Source of the DNA: Streptomyces sp. TSRI0281
GTDB lineage: Bacteria > Actinomycetota > Actinomycetes > Streptomycetales > Streptomycetaceae
Length of the DNA stretch: 64,000 bases
Direction of reading: 5' to 3'
Assembly (NCBI RefSeq): GCF_001905125.1
Contig: NZ_LWLE01000036.1
Location: 175,341 to 239,340 of the forward strand
Below, one piece after another: positions 16,532 through 24,423 of the stretch (position 1 is the stretch's first letter; every line of letters begins with the position of its first letter). Under the pieces are notes generated by a model. It worked only from the letters and a program-made list of their open reading frames with translations. It was not told where the DNA came from and did no database searches. A program made the position numbers and the translations under genes.

Positions 16532-16969
16532 TCAGCCGGCGTTCTGCTCCTCGGCGAGGATCCGGCCGAGCGCCTCTTCAAGGTTTCCGTCGAAGTCACC
16601 CAGCGTGTGCTCCTGACCCAGCGGCACCAGCTTGTCCGTCCGGTCGAGGAACGCGACGAGGGGTGCCGTGCCGGCCCGGAACAGCGCGCGATCCGCGCCG
16701 ACCTGTAGCCGGATGTGTACATCGCTCAATCCTTCGGGCTCGGTCGGCCCGATGTGTACATCGCCGTCGCCACTGGGGCTATTGAGACCGTCCAGAAGGA
16801 GCTCGCGGCCGAATGCCCAGGTCACAGGGGCATCGCCGGGCAGGTGGAAGGTCATCCGGATCGCATACGGATCGCTGACCTCGTACCGGAGCTCCACCGG
16901 AATTCGGAACGAGAGCTCCTCGGAGACGAGGAAGCTCATCATGACCTCTGCTTGAACCGACTCACGCAT
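16532..16969 (-). CDS. ssgA: sporulation regulator SsgA
   Basis: 145 residues, closely matching SsgA of other streptomycetes from MRESVQAEVMMSFLVSEEL to EALGRILAEEQ. SsgA is the founder of the actinomycete SsgA-like proteins and promotes sporulation-specific cell division by positioning SsgB and thus FtsZ. The protein is small, soluble and without known catalytic residues. ATG at 16969. It lies 101 bases downstream of ssgR, the regulator that activates it in S. coelicolor, in the same direction. Confidence 0.95.
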   Translation of the reverse strand: MRESVQAEVMMSFLVSEELSFRIPVELRYEVSDPYAIRMTFHLPGDAPVTWAFGRELLLDGLNSPSGDGDVHIGPTEPEGLSDVHIRLQVGADRALFRAGTAPLVAFLDRTDKLVPLGQEHTLGDFDGNLEEALGRILAEEQNAG

Positions 16970-17070
16970 CGTTCAACCCCGCAGTAGATGAAACTGGCCA
17001 GGAATGATCCCCCATGGCCCTATTGACGCCATCGTGGTGCACGCGATAGCAGATCACAAGGAGTGATTTT

Positions 17071-17841
17071 TCAGATACTGATAGAGAACACGAACGAACG
17101 CAAGAGGCTCGCCACTTCGCCACGTAGTTGTTCGACTGCGGGGAGCAACCGATCTTCCTGGTCAAGGGGTACAGAAATGGCCACTGCGGCGATCGTGCTA
17201 CCTGCGGTAATCGGGATGGCGGCGCAGACCGTACCCAGTGCGTACTCCTGTCGCTCAATGACAGGTTCCGTACGCTCCATCGACCCGAACCGCTCAAGAA
17301 GCGACTGCCGATCTCGCACTGAGTAACGGGTCAGAGGTTGGACCGGATGGCGGTCCAGATGGTCCTCGCGGGCCTTCTCGTCGAGCTGGGCCAGCAGACA
17401 CTGGCCGATCGCATGCGCGTGCCCGGTCTCCCGGAACGCGGCCCACTCGTCCACCGCGGGGGCGGCGGGGGTGTCCGCGACCGCGATGAGCTCGATCTCA
17501 CCCTCGCGGTAGACGGCGCAGTACACCGGCGCGCCGATGGCGTCGCGGAGATGCGCGAGCGAGTCGCTGACGGTGCCTCGACGTTTCTGCACTGCTGGCG
17601 GACCGGTCAGTTTCTCAGCGGCTGCGCCGAAGACGAAGACGCCGTTCTCCCGGCGGAGATAGCCCTCATGGGTCAGGGTGCGCAACAGGTGGTACGCGGT
17701 CGGGAGCGGAAGGCCCGCCTCCCGCGCCAGCTGCTTCGCGGGCGCTCCGTCCCGATGGGCGCCCACAGCCTCCAGCAGCCTCAGCGCCCGCTGAACCGAG
17801 CTGATCAGCGTCGGGACAGCGGCATTCGTTGCCGTGGTCAA
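17071..17841 (-). CDS. ssgR: IclR-type activator of ssgA
   Basis: 256 residues: N-terminal winged helix-turn-helix (SVQRALRLLEAV...AKQLAREAGLPLPTAYHLLRTL) and a C-terminal IclR effector domain (VYREGEIELIAV, AHAIGQCLLAQL, VCAAIPITAG). Its place directly upstream of ssgA identifies it as SsgR, which is needed for ssgA transcription in S. coelicolor. The start at 17841 gives a full-length family member. Confidence 0.92.
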   Translation of the reverse strand: MTTATNAAVPTLISSVQRALRLLEAVGAHRDGAPAKQLAREAGLPLPTAYHLLRTLTHEGYLRRENGVFVFGAAAEKLTGPPAVQKRRGTVSDSLAHLRDAIGAPVYCAVYREGEIELIAVADTPAAPAVDEWAAFRETGHAHAIGQCLLAQLDEKAREDHLDRHPVQPLTRYSVRDRQSLLERFGSMERTEPVIERQEYALGTVCAAIPITAGSTIAAVAISVPLDQEDRLLPAVEQLRGEVASLLRSFVFSISI

Positions 17842-18212
17842 AGGTCACCCCCAGGCATGGTGACGGGCGATCAGCCCTCCCATGGGGGCCGCCCCCACGG
17901 GCCTGCCGCGAACCTGGGGTCCGGAGACCGGACGGACGTACAAACCACTGGTCATGGTGGTGACGGACTGTTACGTCCCAGAGGGCGGCAGCGGTGCCCC
18001 ACTGTATCCGTATGGCCCGTTCGGGGTGCGGTTTCCTGGGGGACTTAGCTCAGCTGGGCTAATCGTCGTAACTGTCCGTGGTCGCGGGTCGATGGCGCAC
18101 CCGCTGCCGACCGGGGTCCTTCTTCACGGATGCGCGTCCCCACCGGTCTCCTCCACCGGTCGCCCGGCGAGGACCATCGCCGCTACTGGTCGCCTCGCGA
18201 GGACCGGTCGCC
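17842..18212. other. intergenic stretch without a supported gene
   Basis: 371 bases between ssgR and the DUF5326 gene. Open frames here have no family features. At about 18039-18060 a stretch beginning GGGGACTTAGCTCAGCTGGG resembles the 5' third of a tRNA but has no matching 3' half. The right part contains 30-bp tandem repeats (18158-18235). Confidence 0.5.
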
Positions 18213-18235
18213 CTACCAGTCGCCCCGCGAGGAGG
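18158..18235. repeat. 30-bp tandem repeats across the 3' end of the DUF5326 gene
   Basis: Units begin at 18158, 18188 and 18218, each starting RGTCGCC and carrying a CGAGGA block, with 2.6 copies. Read on the minus strand the copies repeat the C-terminal tail (SRGDW stop, SRGDQ stop, SPGDR). Confidence 0.7.
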
Positions 18236-18431
18236 AGGACGACATGAACTTCCGGACGAGGAAGACGACACCGCCCACCAGGACGACGAAGACCAGCACC
18301 TTGAAGAGCAGGCCGATGACGAACCCGACCACGCTGGCGATCAGGCCGCCGAACACGACGATCGCGATGACGGGCACCGCGACCCACTTCACCCACCAGG
18401 GCATCCCCGCGAATATCTCCCGTACGGCCAT
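18213..18431 (-). CDS. DUF5326 family small membrane protein
   Basis: 72 residues starting MAVREIFAGMPWWVKWVAVP, with two hydrophobic helices (VIAIVVFGGLIASVVGFVIG and VLVFVVLVGGVVFLV) and a short polar tail SSSSSRGDW. It matches the small DUF5326 family known from Streptomyces, whose function is unknown. GAGGTAAAGG precedes the ATG. The tail coding sequence is part of a 30-bp tandem repeat that continues past the stop codon. Confidence 0.8.
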   Translation of the reverse strand: MAVREIFAGMPWWVKWVAVPVIAIVVFGGLIASVVGFVIGLLFKVLVFVVLVGGVVFLVRKFMSSSSSRGDW

Positions 18432-18552
18432 CGCCTTTACCTCGTCTCTGTGAGTTCCTGCTTCGATGCTAGAGGCGCGGGAGTGGCCGGCGGGGGCCCC
18501 GGAGCCCTTGAACTCCCCTGATCCAACCCCTAGGGAACCCGGGGTCCGGGGC

Positions 18553-18870
18553 TCAGCTCTCGGGCGGTGAGAAGACCACCATCACCCGGAGGTCCTCGGT
18601 GATGTGGTGGAACTTGTGGGCCACTCCGGCCGGTACGTACACGACGCTTCCCCTGCCGACCTGCGTCGTCTCCATGCCGACCGTGATCGCCGCCCGGCCG
18701 CTGACGACGAAGTACACCTCGTCCTGCTGGTGGGGCTGTTGCGGATCGAGTTCACCGGCGTCCAGGGCGTACAGGCCGACGGACATGTTCCGTTCCCGCA
18801 CGAACTGCAGATACGCGCCGTCGTTGGCGGCCCGCTCCGCCTCCAGCTCGTCCAGTCTGAATGCCTTCAC
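18553..18870 (-). CDS. cupin-domain protein
   Basis: 105 residues with one cupin barrel: PHQQDEVYFVVSGRAAITVG (motif 1) and VVYVPAGVAHKFHHI (motif 2), giving likely metal ligands at the two histidine/glutamate sets. Small single-domain cupins can be sugar isomerases, dioxygenases or binding proteins; this one cannot be narrowed. Start chosen at GTG 18870 (MKAFRLDELEAERA), which follows GAGGGGCGGA; an ATG at 18912 would add 14 residues. Confidence 0.8.
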   Translation of the reverse strand: MKAFRLDELEAERAANDGAYLQFVRERNMSVGLYALDAGELDPQQPHQQDEVYFVVSGRAAITVGMETTQVGRGSVVYVPAGVAHKFHHITEDLRVMVVFSPPES

Positions 18871-18938
18871 GGCCCGTCCGCCCCTCGTACCCGTAGTGCC
18901 GGTGTCCGCCACCGATCATGTCTGCCACGATCAGACAC

Positions 18939-19316
18939 ATGAAGAATTTCCTAGTCAAGACGATCGCCAACGCGGGTGCGCTGGCCGTGGCCATCTGGCT
19001 GGTCCAGGACATCACCCTCGAAGGGGGCAGTACCGGCCGCAAGGCCCTCACCCTGATCGTGGTGGCCCTGCTCTTCGGCCTGGTGAACTTCCTGGTGAAG
19101 CCAGTGGTGAAGCTGCTCACCTTCCCGCTGTTCATCCTGACGCTCGGACTGATCACCCTGGTGGTCAATGCCCTGATGCTGATGCTGACCTCCTGGCTGG
19201 CCGGCCTGTTCGATCTCAGCTTCCATGTCGACGGGTTCTGGACCGCCGTACTCGGTGGCTTGATCATCTCTGTCGTGTCCTGGGCGCTCAACGTCGTCCT
19301 GCCCGATGAGGACTGA
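18939..19316 (+). CDS. phage holin family (holin superfamily IV) membrane protein
   Basis: 125 residues with four hydrophobic segments and the family motif GLVNFLVKPVVKLLTFPLFILTLGL. Despite the name, this is a widespread chromosomal membrane protein with no proven lysis role. The start at ATG 18939 gives MKNFLVKTIANAGALAVAIWL, as in relatives; an in-frame ATG at 18918 is possible. Starts close to the cupin gene on the other strand. Confidence 0.8.
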   Translation: MKNFLVKTIANAGALAVAIWLVQDITLEGGSTGRKALTLIVVALLFGLVNFLVKPVVKLLTFPLFILTLGLITLVVNALMLMLTSWLAGLFDLSFHVDGFWTAVLGGLIISVVSWALNVVLPDED

Positions 19317-19405
19317 CCTCCGGGGCCCTGAGGCCGGCTCCGGGGCCACTTGAGACAGTGCGGTGCGGACCGGTGGTACGCCGGGGAGAGAAGCGAGGAA
19401 GCAGC

Positions 19406-20530
19406 ATGAGCACCATGGGTGACGGAACACGGGCGGTGCGGGCGGGGCTTCCCGAACCGGAGCAGTACGAACCCACCCTGCCCGGTCCGGTTTTCGCCGC
19501 GCACTTCCATCTCTCCGGCGCACCCGTCGGCCCCTACACCTACGGCCGGGACTCCAACCCGACCTGGACGCATCTGGAGCGGGCCATCGGCGAGCTGGAG
19601 GCGCCGGGGGAGGAGGTCGGGACCACGGTCTTCGCCTCCGGTATGGCCGCGATCTCGGCCGTGCTGCTGTCCCAGGCACGCACGGGTGACACCGTGGTGC
19701 TGCCGGACGACGGCTATCAGGCGCTGCCACTGGTCCGGGAGCAGCTGGAGGCCTATGGCGTCGAGGTGCGGACCGCGCCCACGGGAGGCGACGCTCAGCT
19801 CGCGGTCCTGGAAGGCGCCAAGCTGCTGTGGATCGAGACCCCGTCCAACCCGGGCCTCGATGTCTGCGACGTACGACGGCTGGTCGCCGCCGCGCACGCG
19901 GCGGGCGCGCTGGTCGCCGTCGACAACACCCTGGCCACCCCGATCGGCCAGCGCCCGCTGGAACTGGGCGCCGACTTCTCGGTGGCCAGCGACACCAAGG
20001 GCATGACCGGGCACGGCGACATCCTGCTCGGCCATGTGACCTGCCGCGACCCCGAGCTGTCGGCAGGGGTACGGCGCTGGCGCAAGGTCGTCGGAGCGAT
20101 TCCGGGTCCCATGGAGGCATGGCTCGCCCATCGCTCCCTGGCGACGCTGCACCTGCGGATCGACCGTCAGTGCGCGACCGCGCTGGCGCTCGCCGAGGCG
20201 CTGGCCCGGCGCGCGGAGGTGACCGGGCTGCGGTATCCGGGGCTGCCCACCGACCCCTCGTACCCCAACGCCGTACGTCAGATGCGGCGCTTCGGTTCCG
20301 TCGTGTCGTTCGTGCTGGCCGACCGGGAGACCGCCGAGCGGTTCCTGGCCGGGCTGCGGCTGGTCGACGACGCGACGAGCTTCGGCGGCGTACGCTCCAC
20401 CGCCGAACGCCGGGGCCGGTGGGGCGGCGACGCCGTACCGGAAGGCTTCATCCGCTTCTCGGTCGGCGCGGAGGACCCGGAGGACCTGCTGGCCGACGTG
20501 GAGCGGGCCCTGGACGAGGCGACTCGCTAG
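19406..20530 (+). CDS. cystathionine gamma-lyase family PLP enzyme
   Basis: 374 residues of the Cys/Met metabolism PLP family. Seen: YGRDSNPTWTHLE, the FASGMAA motif, LLWIETPSNP, VAVDNTLATP and the PLP lysine region SVASDTKGMTGHGD. It should cleave or form C-S bonds of sulfur amino acids (cystathionine to cysteine is the best guess). GAGGAA precedes ATG 19406. Relatives in Streptomyces are annotated as cystathionine gamma-lyase; gamma-synthase activity is not excluded. Confidence 0.85.
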   Translation: MSTMGDGTRAVRAGLPEPEQYEPTLPGPVFAAHFHLSGAPVGPYTYGRDSNPTWTHLERAIGELEAPGEEVGTTVFASGMAAISAVLLSQARTGDTVVLPDDGYQALPLVREQLEAYGVEVRTAPTGGDAQLAVLEGAKLLWIETPSNPGLDVCDVRRLVAAAHAAGALVAVDNTLATPIGQRPLELGADFSVASDTKGMTGHGDILLGHVTCRDPELSAGVRRWRKVVGAIPGPMEAWLAHRSLATLHLRIDRQCATALALAEALARRAEVTGLRYPGLPTDPSYPNAVRQMRRFGSVVSFVLADRETAERFLAGLRLVDDATSFGGVRSTAERRGRWGGDAVPEGFIRFSVGAEDPEDLLADVERALDEATR

Positions 20531-20602
20531 GCCGTGCCGGGAAGCACCATGCCGGGGCGGCGCCGGGCCGTGGATCTTTCGCCGTACGTCATGACGGGGC
20601 CT

Positions 20603-20639
20603 GGCGGTCCGAGCCTCCCCCCTCGTGGCTCGGACCGCC
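20603..20639 (+). terminator. terminator after the cystathionine gamma-lyase gene
   Basis: Perfect 13-bp inverted repeat (GGCGGTCCGAGCC / GGCTCGGACCGCC, loop of 11) 72 bases past the stop codon. Confidence 0.75.
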
Positions 20640-20799
20640 CCGGTTCTCCATGCGCTCTCCGCCACTCCCCGCATGAAGCACCGCCTGGACAAGGCTAGTT
20701 GACTCTGCGTCAGTGTCCAATCACAGTAGCGGCAGCGGCCTATCGACATATCTATCGCTGTCCGGGACCGAGACGGCGCGCTGCCGGGAGGGGCAGGAC

Positions 20800-21696
20800 A
20801 TGGACCTGACTCTGCTGCGCACGTTCGTCACCGTGCACCGGGCGGGTTCCTTCACGCGCGCCGCCGCCCTCCTCGGGCTGTCTCAGCCCGCCGTCACCTC
20901 GCAGATCCGCACCCTGGAACGGCAGCTGGGCCGTCCGCTCTTCCTGCGTAAAGCCCGTGGAGTGACCCCGACCAGCATCGGCGACGAACTCGCCCACCGG
21001 GCGGCCCCCCATCTGGACGCGCTGGTCGAGATCGCCGAGACCGGGCTCGACGAGGAGTCGGGCGTACGGACACTGCATCTGGCCGGTCCGCCGGAGTTCA
21101 CATCCGTCCGTGCGCTGCCCGCTCTGGCCCCCCTGGTCTCCCAGGGCCTCGCACTGCGCAGTTCCTTCGTCCCGAACGCCGAGGAGACGCTGGAGGGGCT
21201 GGCAGCCGGACATCACGATCTGGCCATCACCACGGCCCGGCCGCGCGGCGGGCTGCTCACCTCGACACCACTCTGCGACGAGGAACACGTGCTGGTGGCC
21301 GCGCCCCGCTGGGCCGGGCGGCTGGGACCCGGAACGCTGCGGCACAAGGGCCCCGTGGTGCTGGAGCAACTGCCGGTGGTCGAGGTGCACGAGAGCCTGC
21401 CGCTCGTCTCCCGCTACTGGGCCGCCGTCTTCGACAGCCGGCCCGCCGCGTCCGCCACCGTCATCGCTCCGGACCTGCGGGCGGTCCTGGAGTGCGCGGT
21501 GGCGGGTGCCGGGCTCGCCGTCCTGCCGCGCTATCTCTGTGAGCGGGCGCTGGAGCGGGGCGAGGTCGTGGCCCTGCTCGACCCCCCGGTCCCGCCGCTG
21601 CGCACGTACTTCGTGGCCGTACGGACCGGCACGCTCGCCCTGCCGCACATCGCGCGGGCGCACGAATGGCTGGTGCGCACTGCTGTCGCCTGGTGA
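20800..21696 (+). CDS. LysR-family transcriptional regulator
   Basis: 298 residues. The N-terminal helix-turn-helix is typical: MDLTLLRTFVTVHRAGSFTR, AALLGLSQPAVTSQIRTLE, RKARGVTPTSIGDEL. A periplasmic-binding-like effector domain follows, ending with the usual AVLECAVAGAGLAVLPRYL. GGGAGGGG at 20787-20793 fixes ATG 20800. Target and co-inducer are unknown. LysR regulators often control a divergent neighbour, but here both flanking genes run the same way. A direct repeat CTATCG-N6-CTATCG at about 20741-20758 could be part of its own control site. Confidence 0.87.
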   Translation: MDLTLLRTFVTVHRAGSFTRAAALLGLSQPAVTSQIRTLERQLGRPLFLRKARGVTPTSIGDELAHRAAPHLDALVEIAETGLDEESGVRTLHLAGPPEFTSVRALPALAPLVSQGLALRSSFVPNAEETLEGLAAGHHDLAITTARPRGGLLTSTPLCDEEHVLVAAPRWAGRLGPGTLRHKGPVVLEQLPVVEVHESLPLVSRYWAAVFDSRPAASATVIAPDLRAVLECAVAGAGLAVLPRYLCERALERGEVVALLDPPVPPLRTYFVAVRTGTLALPHIARAHEWLVRTAVAW

Positions 21697-21748
21697 CCCG
21701 ACGGGCGGCGGGCGTTTCAGAACCCGTTTCCCGGGCCACGCTCTTGCC

Positions 21749-22228
21749 ATGACCGAACGTCCTGTGGTCAAGCGCACCGCACGCGCCATCCTGCTCGACG
21801 GTGAGGACCTCGTCCTCATCAAACGCACCAAGCCGGGGGTGGATCCGTACTGGCTCACGCCCGGCGGCGGGGTCGAACCGGAGGACGCCACCGTCGTGGA
21901 CGCCCTGCACCGCGAGGTCGACGAAGAGCTCGGTGCCAAGGTCGTCGACGTGGTGCCCTGTTTCGTCGACACCGTCGAGCACATCGCGGACGGCGGGGTG
22001 ACCGGGGTGAAGGTTCAGCACTTCTTCGTCTGCCGACTGGAGTCGATGGACCCGTCACGCCGCCACGGCCCCGAGATCGACGAGCCCTGCGGGGAGTACG
22101 AGATCGTCCGGGTGCCCTTCAGCAGGGTCGGGATCGCCGCGGTCCATCTCGTACCGCTGTCGCTGCGGCACTATCTGGACGGCAATATCGAGGGCGTACG
22201 GGCCATGCACGCGCCCGACCTGGGCTGA
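21749..22228 (+). CDS. Nudix hydrolase-like protein
   Basis: 159 residues with a Nudix-box-like segment (TPGGGVEPED...HREVDEELG). REVDEELG fits the second half of the consensus, but the distance from the glycines is one residue longer than the canonical Gx5Ex7RE, so the metal-site geometry may differ. Such enzymes hydrolyse nucleoside diphosphates linked to another group. ATG 21749, 52 bases after the LysR gene, in the same direction. Confidence 0.75.
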   Translation: MTERPVVKRTARAILLDGEDLVLIKRTKPGVDPYWLTPGGGVEPEDATVVDALHREVDEELGAKVVDVVPCFVDTVEHIADGGVTGVKVQHFFVCRLESMDPSRRHGPEIDEPCGEYEIVRVPFSRVGIAAVHLVPLSLRHYLDGNIEGVRAMHAPDLG

Positions 22229-22416
22229 GGCAGCGGGCGGGAAGCGCGGGCGGGAACTACGGGCATCGGAGCCCCCCTGGCCGCTGTGCTCTGCTGCCCC
22301 ATGGCTGTATGAGCAGCCCTCTCTGCGCCCGAGCCCGCGGGCCGCGTTCGTACGCCGAGCTCAGTACAGGCGGATACTCCCGTCGGCAGACGACCGATCC
22401 CTCCTCGCTTGGCACC

Positions 22417-22953
22417 GTGTTTCACGTGAAACCACTCAAGCGTCCCGTTCGCCGGGGTCTCCTCGTCGCCCATGTCGCCGTCTCCGTGAGCTGGCTCGGA
22501 CTCACCGTCGGTCTGCTGACTCTCGGCGTCGCGGCGTTCGTCACAGGGGATGCCACCACCGCTCAGGCGGCCACCCGTGCCATGAAGATCTTCGGGGACT
22601 GGCTGGTGATCCCGGTGGCCCTCCTCTCGCTCCTCAGCGGCCTGGTGCTGGCCCTCGGCACCCCCTGGGGGCTCGCGCGTCATCGCTGGGTCTGGACGAA
22701 GTTCTGGCTGACCCTGATCACGGCGGGACTGTCGATCTTCTCGCTGCGCCCCGGGATCGACGAGGCGGCCACCAGCGGCGTCGTGGACATCGATCTGATC
22801 ATCGCGCCTTCGGTGGCCGCGGCCACCTACCTCTTCATCACGGCCATCTCGGTGCTCAAGCCCTGGGGGCCGACCCGGCGCGGCCGACGCCTGCGGGTCT
22901 CGGCCAGTTCCGCTAAAACGGTGGACGAGCGATCACCGCATCGGACAGCCTGA
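22417..22953 (+). CDS. membrane protein with four predicted helices
   Basis: 178 residues with helices at about HVAVSVSWLGLTVGLLTLGV, WLVIPVALLSLLSGLVLAL, KFWLTLITAGLSIFSL and APSVAAATYLFITAISVL. It resembles the DUF2269-like integral proteins that share histidine/tryptophan-bearing helices; no function is known. The start codon lies in a parS site: GTG 22417 reads M-FHVKPLKRP and GTG 22426 reads M-KPLKRP. No good ribosome site distinguishes them. Five bases separate it from the acetyltransferase downstream, so they form an operon. Confidence 0.72.
   Translation: MFHVKPLKRPVRRGLLVAHVAVSVSWLGLTVGLLTLGVAAFVTGDATTAQAATRAMKIFGDWLVIPVALLSLLSGLVLALGTPWGLARHRWVWTKFWLTLITAGLSIFSLRPGIDEAATSGVVDIDLIIAPSVAAATYLFITAISVLKPWGPTRRGRRLRVSASSAKTVDERSPHRTA
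22419..22432. promoter_or_regulatory. parS site 1
   Basis: Exact GTTTCACGTGAAAC, the Streptomyces ParB-binding centromere site. It overlaps the start codon region of the membrane protein gene. Confidence 0.9.
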
Positions 22954-22958
22954 CCTTC

Positions 22959-23846
22959 ATGCACCGCCCACTGCCCCGGCCGCTCGCCGAACTGCCCATC
23001 CGACGTCTCACCCGGGACGACCTGGTCGCCTGCGCCGATCTCTGCGAGGACCGCGGCTGGCCACGCGACGAGCACCGATGGAGCCTGCTGCTCTCCGCCG
23101 GTACGGGGTACGGCATCGACGCCCCCGACGGCAAGGGCCTGGTGGGAGCCTGCGTGGTGACCTCGTACGGGCCTCGGCTCTCCGCCATCGGCATGCTGCT
23201 CGTAGCCGGGCGCTACGCCCGGCAGGGAGTCGCACGGAACCTGATGCGGTACGTGATCGAGGCCGCCGGGAGCACTCCGCTCTCGCTGTACGCGACAGCC
23301 CAGGGGCAGCCGCTGTACGAACAGCTCGGTTTCGGGGTCGTGGGCCGGGCGGAGCGCGTCAGCGGCTATTTCCGGCCGGACGGCGGGGCGAGCGGTGCCG
23401 CCACGGTCCCGGCCGCCGTGACCACCCGCCCGGCCTCGGCGGACGACCTACAGGCAATGGTCCGGCTGGACCTCGCGGTCTTCGGTACCGACCGGACCCA
23501 CATCATCGCCCGGCTTCCGGCATTCTCCGACCGGCTCCGGGTCGCGGAAGCCGAGGGCGAGCTCATCGGCTACGCGGCGCTCTGGCCCAGTGGAAACGCT
23601 CATGCGCTCGGCCCGTTGATCGCTCGGGACACGGCCACGGCCAAGGCACTCGTCAGCTCGCTCGCCGCGACGACGGACCGCCCCCTGCGGGCGGATGTCG
23701 ACGCACGCCACGAGGAACTGCTCGGCTGGTTCGAGGAACACGGCCTGGAGCAGGGTTCCCGTACGGCTGTGATGACGTACGGGAACCCCGGCCTGCCGGG
23801 CGACTGGGCACGCCGCTTCGCACCGCTGACCGTCGCGACGGGCTGA
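22959..23846 (+). CDS. double-GNAT acetyltransferase
   Basis: 295 residues with two GNAT-like halves. The first (about 10-130) carries the acetyl-CoA loop VAGRYARQGVARNLMRYVIE; the second (about 155-290) resembles the acetyltransferase-18 domain (MVRLDLAVFGTDRTHIIARL, GYAALWPSGNAHALGPLIA). Related two-domain GNATs are common in actinomycetes; substrates are unknown. ATG at 22959. Confidence 0.8.
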   Translation: MHRPLPRPLAELPIRRLTRDDLVACADLCEDRGWPRDEHRWSLLLSAGTGYGIDAPDGKGLVGACVVTSYGPRLSAIGMLLVAGRYARQGVARNLMRYVIEAAGSTPLSLYATAQGQPLYEQLGFGVVGRAERVSGYFRPDGGASGAATVPAAVTTRPASADDLQAMVRLDLAVFGTDRTHIIARLPAFSDRLRVAEAEGELIGYAALWPSGNAHALGPLIARDTATAKALVSSLAATTDRPLRADVDARHEELLGWFEEHGLEQGSRTAVMTYGNPGLPGDWARRFAPLTVATG

Positions 23847-23870
23847 CGGGGCGCCGCCGGGGGGCGGCTG

Positions 23871-24299
23871 TCAGACGAGTGCGTCCGCGGCGGCCGACGC
23901 GAACCCGTGGTCCTGCTCGGGTGCGCCTCCGCCGACACCGATGGCCCCGACCAGCCGGCCGTCACGGCGGACGGGAACGCCGCCCGCGATGAAGAGCAGC
24001 GGCCGGTCGAGCGCGGTCGGCAGCGTGTGGAAGAGCCCGCCGGGCTGAACCGCGTCGACGAGGTCCGCGGTGGGAGCGTTCAGCTGAAGCGCCGTGTACG
24101 CCTTGCGCGTGCTGGTCTCGCCCGCGATGAGTACGGCCCGGTCGTCCCGCCGGAAGGCCAGCGGATGACCGCCCGCGTCGAGAACGGTGACGGCGACGGT
24201 GACACCTGCGGCCTCCGCGGCGGTACGGGCCGCCTCGACCAGTGCCTCGGCGTCCTGGATGGTCAGCGGGGCAACGACGGTGGTGGGGGTGGTGCTCAT
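23871..24299 (-). CDS. GlcG/HbpS-type haem-binding-like protein
   Basis: 142 residues of the GlcG/HbpS family: LTIQDAEALVEAARTAAEAAGV, VTVLDAGGHPLAFRRDD, STRKAYTALQL, GGVPVRRDGRLVGAIGVGGG. The S. reticuli member HbpS binds haem and works with a two-component system, but it has a secretion signal; this protein has none visible, so it is probably cytoplasmic. AGGAG lies eight bases before ATG 24299; longer frames upstream are GC-rich leader. Convergent with the GNAT gene; the MFS gene upstream is in the same direction. Confidence 0.82.
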   Translation of the reverse strand: MSTTPTTVVAPLTIQDAEALVEAARTAAEAAGVTVAVTVLDAGGHPLAFRRDDRAVLIAGETSTRKAYTALQLNAPTADLVDAVQPGGLFHTLPTALDRPLLFIAGGVPVRRDGRLVGAIGVGGGAPEQDHGFASAAADALV

Positions 24300-24423
24300 G
24301 GGAACTGCTCCTGTCGGTACGTGGTGCGTGGTGCTTGATACGTGGGGGGTGCGCGTCGTGTGGCGCGCTGGGCACGGGCGTGCGGTTGAGGGCTCGGGCC
24401 GCGCCCGCCGGTGAGGCGGGGAT

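Noticed and set aside
18039..18110. tRNA-like start (GGGGACTTAGCTCAGCTGGG)
   Set aside because: The D-arm-like part is followed by no anticodon arm, and no 3' sequence pairs with the acceptor; at most an accident or remnant.
22959..23846. Mycothiol synthase (MshD) for the double GNAT
   Set aside because: Two GNAT halves recall MshD, but the second half resembles another acetyltransferase domain; no specific MshD motifs could be confirmed by eye.
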